Part shown: positions 50,357-59,370 of the stretch, one piece after another
Numbering within the stretch: the first letter of the stretch is position 1
Layout: each line of letters begins with the position of its first letter
Source: Arsenicicoccus piscis
Lineage (GTDB): Bacteria > Actinomycetota > Actinomycetes > Actinomycetales > Dermatophilaceae
Reading direction: 5' to 3'
Assembly: GCF_022568835.1 (NCBI RefSeq)
Contig: NZ_JAKZHV010000005.1
Span: 62,001-126,000 of the forward strand
DNA length: 64,000 nucleotides
The notes under the pieces: model-generated
The model's database searches: none
What the model saw: the letters and a program-made list of their open reading frames with translations, nothing else
Told to the model about the DNA's origin: nothing
Made by a program: the position numbers and the translations under genes

Positions 50357-51371
50357 GGGACCTCAGGAGTAGGCGGAGTGAGACGAGACGTTCGGCGCCG
50401 GTCGGACCGGCTTTCCCGGAGGCGACCCAGTCGTCGAGCGCACACTCGGGCTCGTCGTGGGTGCAGCCGCGCGGGCACTGCCCGGTGCCGGGCGCAAGGT
50501 CGGGGAAGTGGTCGACGATGCTTGTCGGGTCGACGTGGGCGAGCCCGAACGAGCGCACGCCGGGGGTGTCGATGACCCAGCCGTCGCGCCCGGGCAGCCG
50601 CAGGGCCACGGCGCTGGTGGACGTGTGCCGCCCGCGGCCGGTGACGTCGTTGACCTGGCCGGTGGCGCGTCCGGCGTCCGGCACCAGCAGGTTGACCACG
50701 GTCGACTTCCCCACGCCCGAGTGTCCCACGAGGACGCTGGTCCGTCCGCGCAACGCGTCCGTGAGCTCGGCGATGCCCTTCGGGTCCAGGTCCCCGTCGG
50801 GGGAGGCGGCCGTGGCGAGGGTGGGCACCTCGAGTGGTGCGTAGCGCTGCAGGAAGGGGCCGGGGTCTACGAGGTCGGCCTTGGTGAGCAGCAGCAGCGG
50901 GTCCATGCCCGCGTCGTAGGCGGCGACCAGACAGCGGTCGATCATCCGCGGTCGCGGCTCGGGGTTGGCGAGCGCGGTGACGATGACGAGCTGGTCGGCG
51001 TTGGCGACGATGATCCGCTCGACCGGGTCCGAGTCGTCGGCGGTGCGGCGCAGCACCGAGGTGCGGGGGTGGACCCGGACGACGCGGGCGAGGGAGTCCG
51101 GCCCGCCGCGCAGGTCACCGACGAGACCGACGAGATCGCCGACGACGATGCCCTTGCGGCCCAGCTCGCGGGCCTTCATCGCGACGACGGTGCGCTCGCC
51201 GGGCTCGCCCTCGTCGAGCAGCGTGGTGTAGCGGCCGCGGTCGACACCGACGACCCGAGCCGGGACGGCGTCCTCGTGGCCCGGGCGGTCCTTCGAGCGC
51301 GGCCGTGAGCCGCGCCGGCTCGGGCGGATCCGGACGTCGCTCTCGTCGTAGTCGCTCGGGCGCCGGCTCAC
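50340..51371 (-). CDS. rsgA: Ribosome small-subunit GTPase RsgA
   Basis: A 343-residue circularly permuted GTPase. G4 (LLTKADLVD) precedes G1 ([14 protein letters not shown]), as in the RsgA family; [10 protein letters not shown] is G3. The C-terminal zinc site is [13 protein letters not shown]. RsgA acts in late 30S assembly. The N-terminal OB part follows an Arg-rich lead ([13 protein letters not shown]). The GTG start overlaps aroA's stop by GTGA. Confidence 0.93.
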   Translation of the reverse strand: MSRRPSDYDESDVRIRPSRRGSRPRSKDRPGHEDAVPARVVGVDRGRYTTLLDEGEPGERTVVAMKARELGRKGIVVGDLVGLVGDLRGGPDSLARVVRVHPRTSVLRRTADDSDPVERIIVANADQLVIVTALANPEPRPRMIDRCLVAAYDAGMDPLLLLTKADLVDPGPFLQRYAPLEVPTLATAASPDGDLDPKGIAELTDALRGRTSVLVGHSGVGKSTVVNLLVPDAGRATGQVNDVTGRGRHTSTSAVALRLPGRDGWVIDTPGVRSFGLAHVDPTSIVDHFPDLAPGTGQCPRGCTHDEPECALDDWVASGKAGPTGAERLVSLRLLLRSRAESD

Positions 51372-52756
51372 GACGCGCGGCCCCCGGCCAGGAAGGCCTC
51401 CCAGCGCTGGGTGAACTGCGGCAACGTCTTGCTGGTGGTCTCGACGTCCTCCACGACGACACCGCGGACGGCGAGGCCGAGGACCGTGGCGGCCATCGCC
51501 ATGCGGTGGTCGGCGTAGGTGGCGAACAGCCCGCCGTGCAAGCGCGCCGGTCGGATGGCGAGACCGTCGTCCGTCTCGTGGACGTCCGCGCCCAGGTGGC
51601 CGAGCTCGGTCGTCAGCGCGGCCAGCCGGTCGGTCTCGTGGCCGCGGATGTGCGCGACGCCGCGGATCCAGCTGGGGGTCTGCGCGAGGGCGGCCACGGC
51701 GGCCACGACGGGCGTGAGCTCGCTGGCGTCGTGCAGGTCAACGTCGACGCCCAGCAGGCGTTGGGGCCCGGTGACGGTGAGCCCGTCACGGTCGAGGACC
51801 ACGTCGGCACCCATCGCGGCGAAGACCTCGCGGATCTGGTCGCCGGCCTGCGTCGTGTGCCGCGGCCAGTCGGGCACGTGCACCCGCCCGCCGGTGACCA
51901 TCGCCGCCGCGAGGAAGCAGGCCGCGTTGGACAGGTCCGGCTCGACCGTGACGTCGAGCGCGTTGATCTCGCTGGGGTCGACCCGCCAGGTGTCGGCGTC
52001 GGAGTCGTCGACCATGACGCCGGCGTCGCGCAGCACCTCGACGGTCATCTGGATGTGCGGCAGGCTCGGCACCTGCTTGCCGACATGGTGCACCACCACG
52101 CCCTCGTCGAACCGGGCGCCCGCGAGCAGCAGCGCCGAGACGAACTGGCTGCTGGCCGACGCGTCCAGGGTGACGTCGCCGCCGCGCACCGCGCCGTGCC
52201 CCTCGACCGTGAAGGGCAACGTGCCGCGCCCCTCGTCGTCGATGTCGGCGCCGAGGGCGCGCAACGCCTCCAGCACCGGGCCGACCGGCCGGGTGCGGGC
52301 GTGCGGGTCACCGTCGAAGGTCACCGGACCGGCGGCGAGGGTGGCCACGGCCGGGACGAATCGCATCACGGTGCCGGCCAGGCCGCAGTCGATGGTCGTC
52401 GGTCCGCGCAGCGGAGCCGGGCGCACCACCCAGTCGGGGGTGTCCGGGTCGTGCGTCGGGTGATCGGTGATCTCGGCGCCGAGCGAGCGCATCGCCTCGG
52501 CCATCAGCAGCGTGTCGCGGCTGCGCAGCGGTCGCCGCAGGCGCGACACGTCGTTGGCGAGCGCCGCGATGACGAGCAACCGGTTGGTGAGGGACTTGCT
52601 GCCCGGCAGGGCGACGGTCGCGTCGATCGGGCCGCTCGCGGTGGGGGCCGCCCAGTCTCGGCGGCCGAGGACGGTCGTGGACGGTGGCGTCGCGGGCGTC
52701 GTGGCGGTCGATCTGTCGGACGGGCTGGGGTCCGCGGGCGAGGAGGAGCGAGGCAC
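51368..52756 (-). CDS. aroA: 3-phosphoshikimate 1-carboxyvinyltransferase (EPSP synthase)
   Basis: A 462-residue EPSP synthase: [64 protein letters not shown] and [15 protein letters not shown]. It condenses shikimate-3-P with PEP in the aromatic amino acid pathway. A ~35-residue Ser/Thr/Pro-rich N-terminal tail is extra. It heads the four-gene overlapping operon; the ~195 bp before it contain repeats and share control with the divergent SRAP gene. Confidence 0.94.
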   Translation of the reverse strand: MPRSSSPADPSPSDRSTATTPATPPSTTVLGRRDWAAPTASGPIDATVALPGSKSLTNRLLVIAALANDVSRLRRPLRSRDTLLMAEAMRSLGAEITDHPTHDPDTPDWVVRPAPLRGPTTIDCGLAGTVMRFVPAVATLAAGPVTFDGDPHARTRPVGPVLEALRALGADIDDEGRGTLPFTVEGHGAVRGGDVTLDASASSQFVSALLLAGARFDEGVVVHHVGKQVPSLPHIQMTVEVLRDAGVMVDDSDADTWRVDPSEINALDVTVEPDLSNAACFLAAAMVTGGRVHVPDWPRHTTQAGDQIREVFAAMGADVVLDRDGLTVTGPQRLLGVDVDLHDASELTPVVAAVAALAQTPSWIRGVAHIRGHETDRLAALTTELGHLGADVHETDDGLAIRPARLHGGLFATYADHRMAMAATVLGLAVRGVVVEDVETTSKTLPQFTQRWEAFLAGGRAS

Positions 52757-52790
52757 GGGCGATCGTTTCGTCTCGGGGACAGGTGTTGGG

Positions 52791-52837
52791 CGGTGCTGGC
52801 TGGAGCTGGGCGGTGCTGGTCTGCTGCGCGGTGCTGG
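52791..52837. repeat. CGGTGCTGG repeats upstream of aroA
   Basis: CGGTGCTGG occurs three times (52791-52799, 52811-52819, 52829-52837) at 18-20 bp spacing in the aroA-SRAP divergent region. It may be slippage-derived or an operator. Confidence 0.6.
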
Positions 52838-52950
52838 TCGCGGCCGGCTGGGGCCGGCTCGCGCAGGTTCCTACGGTAGTTCCTTCGGCGCACTGAGGGG
52901 AGCCCGCCCGAGCAAGCCCGTCCGGCGCGGCGGCGTCCTACGCTGGACGC

Positions 52951-53751
52951 ATGTGCGGACGCTACGCAGCAAGTGCCAATGCCGACGAGCTGGTGCTCGA
53001 GCTTGAGGTGGACGAGGTGCGCGTCGACGAGCCGCTGGCCCCGAACTACAACCTGGCGCCCACCGACCCGGCCCCGATCGTGCTGACCCGCGAGCCGCGG
53101 GGGGAGGACCGCTTGCCCACCGGCGAACCCGCGGTGCGCCAGCTGCGGGTGCTGCGCTGGGGCCTCGTGCCGAGCTGGGCCAAGGACAGCAAGGGTGGCG
53201 CCCGGATGATCAACGCCCGCGCCGAGAGCGTGCTCACCAAAGGGGCCTTCGCGAAGGCCGCGCGCTCGCGGCGGTGCCTGGTGCCCGCGGACGGCTACTA
53301 CGAGTGGCAGGCGTCCCCGGTGGCGACCGGCCCGCGCGGGGCGCCACGCAAGCAGCCGTTCTTCGTGCACCGTCGGGACGGGCAGCGGCTGACGATGGCC
53401 GGGCTCTACGAGTTCTGGAAGGACCCGAGCGTCGACCCGGACGACCCGGCGGCGTGGCTGACGACCTTCGCGATCATCACCACGGCGGCCGAGCCCGGCA
53501 TGGAGCAGCTGCACGACCGGCAGCCGCTGGTGCTCGACCCCGAGCAGTGGGCCGGCTGGCTGGACCCGGACGAGCAAGACCCGGACGTCGTGCGCGGCTA
53601 CCTTGAGGGGGCCGCGCCGGGACGGCTGGAGGCCTATCCGGTGAGCCAGGCCGTCAACCGGCGGGAGAACGGCCCCCAGCTGCTGGAGCCTGCCGACCCC
53701 GCGACTCTCGAGGGGGTCGTCGACCTCGCCACGGGGGAGATCGTCGGATGA
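52951..53751 (+). CDS. SRAP domain protein (YedK/HMCES family)
   Basis: A 266-residue SOS response-associated peptidase fold. The catalytic Cys2 (MCGRY), [18 protein letters not shown] and [12 protein letters not shown] (His) are present. These proteins crosslink to abasic sites in single-stranded DNA and self-reverse. TACGCT lies 6 nt before the ATG, so probably leaderless. No LexA box was recognised in the upstream region. Overlaps the next gene by ATGA. Confidence 0.94.
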   Translation: MCGRYAASANADELVLELEVDEVRVDEPLAPNYNLAPTDPAPIVLTREPRGEDRLPTGEPAVRQLRVLRWGLVPSWAKDSKGGARMINARAESVLTKGAFAKAARSRRCLVPADGYYEWQASPVATGPRGAPRKQPFFVHRRDGQRLTMAGLYEFWKDPSVDPDDPAAWLTTFAIITTAAEPGMEQLHDRQPLVLDPEQWAGWLDPDEQDPDVVRGYLEGAAPGRLEAYPVSQAVNRRENGPQLLEPADPATLEGVVDLATGEIVG

Positions 53752-54485
53752 GCAGCCGCCGGGTCAAGGAGATCCCCACGTCGGTGGGCCTGGCCCGCGC
53801 CGAGATCCACCGGCCGGCTCGCGGCACGGCGGAGCGCGGGACGCTGGTGCTCGGCCACGGGGCCGGCGGGTCGGCCTGGTCCGCCGACCTGCGCGCGCTC
53901 ACGGGGCTCGCCGACGAGGGGTTCGTCGTCGTGCTGGTCGAGCAGCCCTGGCGGGTCGCCGGCAAGCGGGTCGCCGCCCGCCCGCCCGTGCTCGACACCG
54001 CCTGGACCGAGGTGCTCGTCGCGCTGCGCCGCTCACGGCTGCCCCGACCGCTCGTGGTCGGCGGTCGGTCCGCGGGTGCCCGGGTGGCCTGCCGGACCGC
54101 GGCGGCGCGCGGCGCGCACGCCGTCCTGGCGCTGGCGTTCCCGCTGCGGCCCCCGGCGCCCGCGCGGTCCGCATCCGGGGCGGCGCAGCCGCGGGGTGTG
54201 CCCGCCCGGGCGTCGCGGGTCGACGAGCTGCTGCTCCCGGGCCTGGCCGGGCTGGACGTGCTGGTGGTGCAGGGTCTACGGGATCCGTTCGGCGCGGGCG
54301 CTGCGGTGCGTGCTGCCGTGCGTGCCGGTTCGCCTGGTGCGGTCCCCAGCCCGGCCGTGGGGGTGGTGGAGGTCGTCGACGTGCCTGGCGGGCACGGTTT
54401 CGGCGCCGATCCGACCCCGGTGGTCGACGCGGTGCGGGCCTGGCTCGAGGGGATCGCGCCGGCGGCCGGACGAGCCCGGGAATGA
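53748..54485 (+). CDS. Alpha/beta hydrolase (KANL3/Tex30-like)
   Basis: A 245-residue alpha/beta hydrolase: [16 protein letters not shown] (oxyanion hole), nucleophile elbow [10 protein letters not shown] (~residue 106), and [11 protein letters not shown] with the catalytic His. Families with this elbow are often called KANL3/Tex30 or dienelactone-hydrolase-like; substrate unknown. It starts by overlap with SRAP. Its stop codon coincides with the -35 region of a sigma-R-type promoter for the next gene. Confidence 0.85.
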   Translation: MSSRRVKEIPTSVGLARAEIHRPARGTAERGTLVLGHGAGGSAWSADLRALTGLADEGFVVVLVEQPWRVAGKRVAARPPVLDTAWTEVLVALRRSRLPRPLVVGGRSAGARVACRTAAARGAHAVLALAFPLRPPAPARSASGAAQPRGVPARASRVDELLLPGLAGLDVLVVQGLRDPFGAGAAVRAAVRAGSPGAVPSPAVGVVEVVDVPGGHGFGADPTPVVDAVRAWLEGIAPAAGRARE

Positions 54486-54505
54486 GAGCGCGACGGCGCG
54501 GCGTT
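54479..54505 (+). promoter_or_regulatory. Sigma-R-type promoter of sigR
   Basis: GGAAT (54479-54483) and GTT (54503-54505) separated by 19 bp match the sigma-R/sigma-H consensus (GGAAT-N18/19-GTT). It overlaps the upstream gene's stop and lies ~45 bp before the 54554 start. Autoregulation of sigR is well known in actinomycetes. Confidence 0.8.
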
Positions 54506-54553
54506 GAACGGCCTGGGAGCCCCCATCGAGGTCTCCAGGAAGGGAGTCGCTCC

Positions 54554-55282
54554 ATGCTTGTCGCAGCCATGCTGCCCTCCGTAGAGCTCGAGGGCTCGCT
54601 GGGCGGTGGGCACCGACCCACCGGTGGGGCCGCCGACGCGGGGTTAGGCTTGTCGGTGATGACTGACATCGACCGCGCGGACGCGTCCGCCGAGACGCCG
54701 GAGCAGCGGCAGGCCAGGTTCGAGGCGGAGGCGCTGCCCTTCCTGGACCAGCTCTACAGCGCTGCGCTGCGGATGACGCGCAACCCCTCCGACGCCGAGG
54801 ACCTGGTCCAGGAGACCTTCGCCAAGGCGTACGCCGCGTTCCACCAGTTCCGGCCGGGCACCAACCTCAAGGCGTGGCTCTACCGGATCATGACGAACGC
54901 CTACATCAACACCTACCGCAAGAAGCAGCGGGAGCCGCTGCAGTCGGACGCGGCCGACATCGAGGACTACCAGCTGCACCGCGCGGAGTCGCACAGCTCG
55001 AGCGGCCTGCGGTCCGCCGAGACGGAGGCGCTCGACCACCTGCCGGACAGCGACGTGAAGCGGGCGCTGCAGGCCATCCCTGAGGACTTCCGCCTCGCGG
55101 TCTACCTCGCCGACGTGGAGGGCTTCGCGTACAAGGAGATCGCCGAGATCATGGACACCCCGATCGGGACCGTGATGTCGCGGCTGCACCGTGGCCGCCG
55201 TCAGCTGCGCGAGCAGCTCGAGGACTACGCGCGCGAGCGGGGCTTCGGGACGGCGCAGCCCCGGAAGGGAGCGGAGTCATGA
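54554..55282 (+). CDS. sigR: Thiol-stress sigma factor SigR (group IV, ECF)
   Basis: Up to 242 residues. Region 2 is [20 protein letters not shown], then [20 protein letters not shown]; region 4 is [20 protein letters not shown]. Two translation starts are possible: ATG 54554, with AGGAAGGGAG 7 nt upstream, and an internal GTG/ATG at 54656/54659, preceded by TAGGCT (54645-54650). Streptomyces SigR is made in a long unstable and a short form from comparable starts, so both may be used here. SigR controls thiol-redox homeostasis genes. The stop overlaps rsrA by ATGA. Confidence 0.92.
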   Translation: MLVAAMLPSVELEGSLGGGHRPTGGAADAGLGLSVMTDIDRADASAETPEQRQARFEAEALPFLDQLYSAALRMTRNPSDAEDLVQETFAKAYAAFHQFRPGTNLKAWLYRIMTNAYINTYRKKQREPLQSDAADIEDYQLHRAESHSSSGLRSAETEALDHLPDSDVKRALQAIPEDFRLAVYLADVEGFAYKEIAEIMDTPIGTVMSRLHRGRRQLREQLEDYARERGFGTAQPRKGAES

Positions 55283-55542
55283 GCTGTGGCAACCCCCACG
55301 AGACGCCGTGCGACCACATCCGGGAGCACTGCTACGAGTATCTCGACGGTGAGATGACAGAGGAGGAGTGCCAGCGCATCGCGGCGCACCTCGCCGAGTG
55401 CCCGCCGTGCCTCGCGGAGTACGAGCGCGACCGGGCCCTCAAGGCGCTGATCCGACGCTCCTGCGCCTGCGAGCCGGCGCCGACGACGCTGCGCACCCAG
55501 ATCATCGCGAGCTTCACCTCGATCCGGAGCGAGTACTACTGA
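55279..55542 (+). CDS. rsrA: Zinc-binding redox-sensitive anti-sigma factor RsrA
   Basis: An 87-residue ZAS-family anti-sigma factor. The zinc and disulfide switch residues are in HLAECPPC (Hx3Cx2C), with additional cysteines at [20 protein letters not shown] and SCACEP. Oxidation of the Cys pair releases SigR. It starts inside sigR (ATGA overlap), giving equimolar coupling. A 16-bp-stem terminator follows. Confidence 0.92.
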   Translation: MSCGNPHETPCDHIREHCYEYLDGEMTEEECQRIAAHLAECPPCLAEYERDRALKALIRRSCACEPAPTTLRTQIIASFTSIRSEYY

Positions 55543-55577
55543 TCGAGTCGTGCTGATCGGGTCGTCGCGACCATGCG

Positions 55578-55612
55578 AAAGCCCCGCACCTGCCAGGCAG
55601 GTGCGGGGCTTT
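55578..55612. terminator. Bidirectional terminator after rsrA and bL37
   Basis: A 16-bp perfect stem (AAAGCCCCGCACCTGC 55578-55593 with 55597-55612), 3-base loop, between the convergent rsrA and bL37 genes. Confidence 0.9.
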
Positions 55613-55626
55613 GTGCTGAACGCGGC

Positions 55627-55701
55627 TCAGGCGTTGGGCTTCTTGCCGTGGTTGGCGGCGTTGCCCTTGCGGGAGCGGCGCTTACGAGCGCGCTTGCTCA
55701 T
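55627..55701 (-). CDS. 50S ribosomal protein bL37
   Basis: A 24-residue, highly basic peptide, MSKRARKRRSRKGNAANHGK followed by KPNA. AAGGAGG stands 5 nt before the ATG at 55701. The length, composition and NHGKKPN end match bL37, a mycobacterial/actinobacterial ribosomal protein found in cryo-EM structures and often missed in annotation. It is located next to sigR-rsrA as in relatives. Below the usual gene-length cutoff, it would be overlooked by most gene finders. Confidence 0.85.
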   Translation of the reverse strand: MSKRARKRRSRKGNAANHGKKPNA

Positions 55702-55805
55702 CGGGGCCTCCTTCAGGTCGGGGGATATCCGCACCAGTCTCTCACAGAGTCCTGCGTGGCAGGTGCGAGTGGCCGGTGGCCGGTGACCTGGGGGAGGATG
55801 GCGCC

Positions 55806-56276
55806 ATGACGACGAGGGAGGACGAGCAGCGCGCAGCCCTGCGGCAGGTCCACGAGTGGGCGGCCCGCAGCGCCGAGGTGCTGTCCGGGGCCGGGGTGCC
55901 GCTCTGGGGGCTGCCGGCCCGCGGGTTCCGCGGCCTGAAGACCTGGGCGACGGCGTGGCCGCTCACCGGGCACGGGCTGACCGGGCTCGGGGTGACGCCG
56001 ACCGGTGAGCTGGTGCGCCTGCCGCGGTCGGCGGCGGCCTACGACTACACCGAGAAGGTGCTCGCCTGGGTGGCCGACAACGGCTACGGCGGGATCCTGC
56101 AGGGGGTCGTGCCGCTGCAGCCGGGGGACGTGGACGTGGACGGCTCGAACCCGCCCGGCACCGCCCTGGTGCGGGTGGCCGGCGACGGCCGGATCCGGGT
56201 CGTCGCCACCGCCATGGCGCTCGAGGACGCCTTGCTGGAGGCCACCGCCCAGCTGGTGCGCGAGCAGCGTCCCTGA
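55806..56276 (+). CDS. Hypothetical protein
   Basis: A 156-residue protein with no family that I recognise. It starts MTTREDEQRAALRQVHEWAA, then GVPLWGLPARGFRGLKTWAT and TPTGELVRLPRSAAAYDYTE; the last ~50 residues look like a mixed alpha/beta segment ending ALLEATAQLVREQRP. No membrane segment or signal peptide is present. GGGGGAGG stands about 7 nt before the ATG at 55806. It converges with sodN, ~100 bp downstream. Confidence 0.7.
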   Translation: MTTREDEQRAALRQVHEWAARSAEVLSGAGVPLWGLPARGFRGLKTWATAWPLTGHGLTGLGVTPTGELVRLPRSAAAYDYTEKVLAWVADNGYGGILQGVVPLQPGDVDVDGSNPPGTALVRVAGDGRIRVVATAMALEDALLEATAQLVREQRP

Positions 56277-56377
56277 GGCCGGGCTGGCTGAGGTCGTGAC
56301 ATGGCTCGGCCCGCCGCTGGAGAACCAGGGCGGGCCGAACGTGGTGCGGGAGCGGAGCGCGAGCTCCGGGAGGGGCC

Positions 56378-56776
56378 TCAGGCGGCCTTCTTGGTCTCCC
56401 AGAAGATCGCGGCGATCTCGTCGATCTTGGCGAGCAGGTCGTCGGCGACCTTGGGGTCCCACGAGCCCTTGGTGCCGCCCGCGCCGGCCAGCTTGGTGGC
56501 CTCGTTGAACAGCTGGTTGAGCTGCGGGTACTTCTCGAAGTGCGGGGGCTTGAAGTAGTCGGTCCACAGCACCCACAGGTGGTGCTTGACCAGGTCGGAG
56601 CGCTCCTCCTTGATCATCAGGGCGCGATCCTTGAAGGTCTGGTCGTCGCTGTCGTTGGCCTTGGTCATGCAGGCCTTGACGGACTCGGCCTCGAGGCGGG
56701 CCTGAGAGGGGTCGTAGATGCCGCACGGGAGGTCGCAGTGGGCGCTGACCTCGACGGTGGGGGCGAAGACGAACAC
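56378..56776 (-). CDS. sodN: Nickel superoxide dismutase
   Basis: A 132-residue Ni-SOD precursor. The nickel hook HCDLPCGIYDP begins after a 12-residue propeptide (MFVFAPTVEVSA) that SodX must remove so that His1 and Cys2/Cys6 can bind nickel. The rest, with KEERSDLVKHHLWVLWTDYF, matches the family. GTG start at 56776 follows AAAGGA. The enzyme dismutates superoxide in the cytoplasm. sodX lies just upstream. Confidence 0.95.
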   Translation of the reverse strand: MFVFAPTVEVSAHCDLPCGIYDPSQARLEAESVKACMTKANDSDDQTFKDRALMIKEERSDLVKHHLWVLWTDYFKPPHFEKYPQLNQLFNEATKLAGAGGTKGSWDPKVADDLLAKIDEIAAIFWETKKAA

Positions 56777-56874
56777 AGGCGTTCCTTTCGCTAGCAGGGC
56801 GGTGACGTCACCGACAGCGACGGGCGCTGCAGGACATGCTGCCAACCTACCCCCGAGGGCTACGGAAGACACTC

Positions 56875-56891
56875 CTGCAGTTGGTTCGCAA
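56875..56891. promoter_or_regulatory. Possible Nur-like site upstream of sodN
   Basis: CTGCAG-N5-TCGCAA on the plus strand (TTGCGA-N5-CTGCAG on the sodN strand) resembles the Streptomyces Nur box TTGCAA-N5-TTGCAA in 9 of 12 positions and lies 99 bp before the sodN start. Nickel-dependent repression is an inference. Confidence 0.35.
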
Positions 56892-56898
56892 CAAGGGC

Positions 56899-57294
56899 TC
56901 AGGCGCCCGCGGGCGGCGAGAAGCGCGGCAGCCGGGTGAGGGGCGTCGGGACTCGCTTGATGACCACAGCCTCGATGTCCTGGTCGGCGAGGGCGCCGAC
57001 GTGCCAGGAGTCGATGCCCTCGCGCGGGTTGTCGCGCTCGACCCACCAGCCCTGACCCGTCTTGGGGTCGCGGCCCATGACCCGCTTGACCGAGAGCGGT
57101 CGGGGACCGGTGGACCCGTCGGGCAGCCGCACCAGCGCCATCCGCCCGATGATGGGCGTCACGCCGTAGGCGACCAGCAGCCAGTCTCCCTCGTGCAGCG
57201 TGGGCTCCATCGACCGGCCGTGGACGATCGCGAACCCGAGACGGCGACGGATCGTCCCCGAGGGATGGGTGGAGAGGCGGCGGGTCCGGTGCAC
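56899..57294 (-). CDS. sodX: Nickel SOD maturation protease SodX (S26 family)
   Basis: A 131-residue S26-type peptidase: the catalytic serine is in VHGRSMEPTLHEGDWLL (~residue 27) and the general-base lysine in LSVKRVMGRD. It has no strong membrane anchor. SodX removes the sodN propeptide; sodN is the next gene. TATGAT (57306-57301) ends 6 nt before the GTG at 57294, so transcription is probably leaderless. Divergent from the MDR gene. Confidence 0.9.
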   Translation of the reverse strand: MHRTRRLSTHPSGTIRRRLGFAIVHGRSMEPTLHEGDWLLVAYGVTPIIGRMALVRLPDGSTGPRPLSVKRVMGRDPKTGQGWWVERDNPREGIDSWHVGALADQDIEAVVIKRVPTPLTRLPRFSPPAGA

Positions 57295-57376
57295 CGACCG
57301 ATCATAGGTGTGCTGCAGCCCACACGAAAGGTGCCCGCCCGCGCCTGCGACGGTTGGTGCGGGTAGGTTGAGGATC

Positions 57377-58345
57377 ATGCTCGCCTGCTTCGCTGCCAGC
57401 CAGTCCGCCGACAACCCGCTCTCGGGCCTGCAGATCGGGGAGCAGCCCGCTCCGGTCGCCGAGGACGGGTGGACCGTCGTCACCGTCCGCACCGCCGGGC
57501 TGAACCACCACGACCTGTGGTCGCTCAAGGGGGTGGGTCTGCCCGCCGACCGGCTACCGATGATCCTCGGCTGCGACGGGGCCGGCACCACCCCGGACGG
57601 CGCGGAGGTGCTGCTGCACGCCGTCGTGGCCTCGCCGGGCTGGCGCGGGGACGAGACGCTGGACCCGCGCCGCACGCTGCTGTCCGAGCTGCACCCCGGC
57701 ACGTTGGCCGAGCAGGTGGCCGTGCCGACCGCCAACCTGGTCCCGAAGCCCGCGGGCATGTCGTGGGAGCAGGCGGCCACCTTGTCGACGGCCTGGCTGA
57801 CGGCCTACCGGATGCTGTTCACCAACGCCGGCGTCGCGCCCGGTGCCACGGTGCTCGTGCAGGGTGCGGGCGGCGGGGTCGCGACCGCGCTGATCCAGCT
57901 GGGGTCCGCGGCCGGTCTACGGGTGTGGGTGACGTCGCGCGACGAGGCCAAGGGCGCGGCGGCGGTGGCTCTCGGCGCCGACGCGGCGTTCGCCTCCGGC
58001 GAGCGGCTGCCCGACCGGGTGGACGCGGTGCTGGACACCGTGGGGGCCGCGACCTGGAAGCACTCGATCAAGTCGCTGCGTCCGGGCGGCACGCTGGTCA
58101 CGTCGGGCGCCACGTCGGGCGACCCGGCCCCGATGCTGCTCACGGACATCTTCTTCCGCCAGCTGCGTGTGGTCGGCTCGACGATGGGCACCCGGGACGA
58201 GCTCGACCGGCTGGCGCGGTTCGTCCTGGCGGCCGGCATCACCCCGGCCATCGACTCGGTCGTGCCGCTCGCGGACGCGCGGCAGGGCTTCGAGAAGATG
58301 GCGGCGGGGGAGCTGATGGGGAAGGTGGTCGTCAGCGTCGGCTGA
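57377..58345 (+). CDS. Zinc-independent quinone-oxidoreductase-like MDR protein
   Basis: A 322-residue medium-chain dehydrogenase/reductase: GLNHHDLWSLKGVG, MILGCDGAGTTPDG, AATLSTAWLTAYRML, VLVQGAGGGVATALIQLG (NADPH site) and DTVGAATWKHSIKSLRPGG. The zinc ligands of alcohol dehydrogenases are absent, as for quinone oxidoreductases. GAGG is upstream of the ATG at 57377, with a possible TAGGTT -10 too. Substrate unknown. Confidence 0.9.
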   Translation: MLACFAASQSADNPLSGLQIGEQPAPVAEDGWTVVTVRTAGLNHHDLWSLKGVGLPADRLPMILGCDGAGTTPDGAEVLLHAVVASPGWRGDETLDPRRTLLSELHPGTLAEQVAVPTANLVPKPAGMSWEQAATLSTAWLTAYRMLFTNAGVAPGATVLVQGAGGGVATALIQLGSAAGLRVWVTSRDEAKGAAAVALGADAAFASGERLPDRVDAVLDTVGAATWKHSIKSLRPGGTLVTSGATSGDPAPMLLTDIFFRQLRVVGSTMGTRDELDRLARFVLAAGITPAIDSVVPLADARQGFEKMAAGELMGKVVVSVG

Positions 58346-58366
58346 CGGGGCGTCAGCGGGCCGGAG

Positions 58367-59031
58367 TCAGCGGGAGAGGCGCATCCACTCGTCCCAGCCG
58401 CCGTGCAGGACCAGCCAGGCGATCAGGCCGTAGCCGGCCTGGCCCGGGTGGAACCCGTCGGCGGAGGAGTCGAGGTCCGCGGTCCACTGGTCGTGGCCGA
58501 GGAGCGGCTTGTAGCAGTCGACGAACGGGACGCCGCGGCGTGCGCACACGTCGGCCTGGGCCTCGTTGACGATCTCGAGGGTGGCGTTGAAGACCTGGTC
58601 CGCGCTCGGGGAGTGCCGACGACGAAGGCCGCGATGCCCTGGCTCTGCGCGTCGTCGAGGATGTTGGCTAGGTTGAGCCGCGAGCGCGCCGTGGTGATGC
58701 CGCGCTGCACGTCACCCGCGCCGACGCCGATGACCAGGCGCCGCTCGGTGCGGGCCGCCCAGCGCGGCGGGCACTCGGTGCGCCAGCGGGCGAGGACGTC
58801 GGCCGAGGAGTCGCCGCGGATGCCGAGGTTGTAGCTCGTCAGGTCGAGGTCGGGGTGCTGGGTGCGGGCGACGACGCGCGAGACCCAGCCCAACCCCTTG
58901 GGGTCGCCGTAGCCGGCGACCAGCGAGTCCCCGATGAACACGAGGCCCACGTCGCGCGGACCGGCAGCGGGGTCCGCCGAGGCGTCGGCGTGCGGGGAGG
59001 GGTTGAACTGCTGCGGGTCGCGGAACACCAC
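58367..59031 (-). pseudogene. SGNH/GDSL-type esterase disrupted by a frameshift
   Basis: The first ~140 codons read VFIGDSLVAGYGDPKGLGWV and GIRGDSSADVLARW, the block I and III regions of SGNH hydrolases. Near 58608-58611 (a GGGG run on the plus strand) the frame is lost; restoring one G restores GTPPSADQVFNATLEIVNEA and continues to DSSADGFHPGQAGYGLIAWL, which contains the catalytic Asp-x-x-His (DGFHP). The gene would be ~221 residues if intact. Either a recent 1-bp deletion or a sequencing/assembly error in a homopolymer. Start GTG 59031 (or 59028). Confidence 0.85.
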
Positions 59032-59098
59032 GGGGTAGGTCCTGTTCTGTCGTGCGTGCGTTGGTCGTGCCCGAGGGGGATCGGGCGGGTGCGCTGCG

Positions 59099-59284
59099 TC
59101 AGTCCTCGTCGTCGTCGAGCCGGGCCAGCCAGGTGGCGAGCCGCTCGACGGGGGTCTCGAACTCGGGGTTGAGGTCGACGAAGGTGCGCAGCTGCTCGGC
59201 GAGCCAGGCGAACGTCACGTCCTCGTCGCCTCGACGTGCCTCGAGCTCTTCGATCCCCCGGTCGGTGAAGTACACGCCCCACAT
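59099..59284 (-). CDS. DUF6104 family protein
   Basis: A 61-residue acidic protein: YFTDRGIEELEARRGDEDV, WLAEQLRTFVDLNPEFETP and VERLATWLARLDDD, typical of DUF6104. The start may be ATG 59284 or GTG 59275. Function unknown. A strong terminator separates it from kgd. Confidence 0.85.
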   Translation of the reverse strand: MWGVYFTDRGIEELEARRGDEDVTFAWLAEQLRTFVDLNPEFETPVERLATWLARLDDDED

Positions 59285-59303
59285 TCTGCCCTACTCGTGC
59301 GAC

Positions 59304-59336
59304 GAGGGTCCGTCACCTCGCAGGTGACGGACCCTC
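59304..59336. terminator. Terminator between kgd and the DUF6104 gene
   Basis: A 15-bp perfect stem (59304-59318 with 59322-59336) and CGC loop, 34 bp after the end of kgd on the minus strand and shortly before the DUF6104 start. Confidence 0.85.
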
Positions 59337-59370
59337 GACGGTCGCCGGTGGCGCGGGTGGGGCGCTCCGG

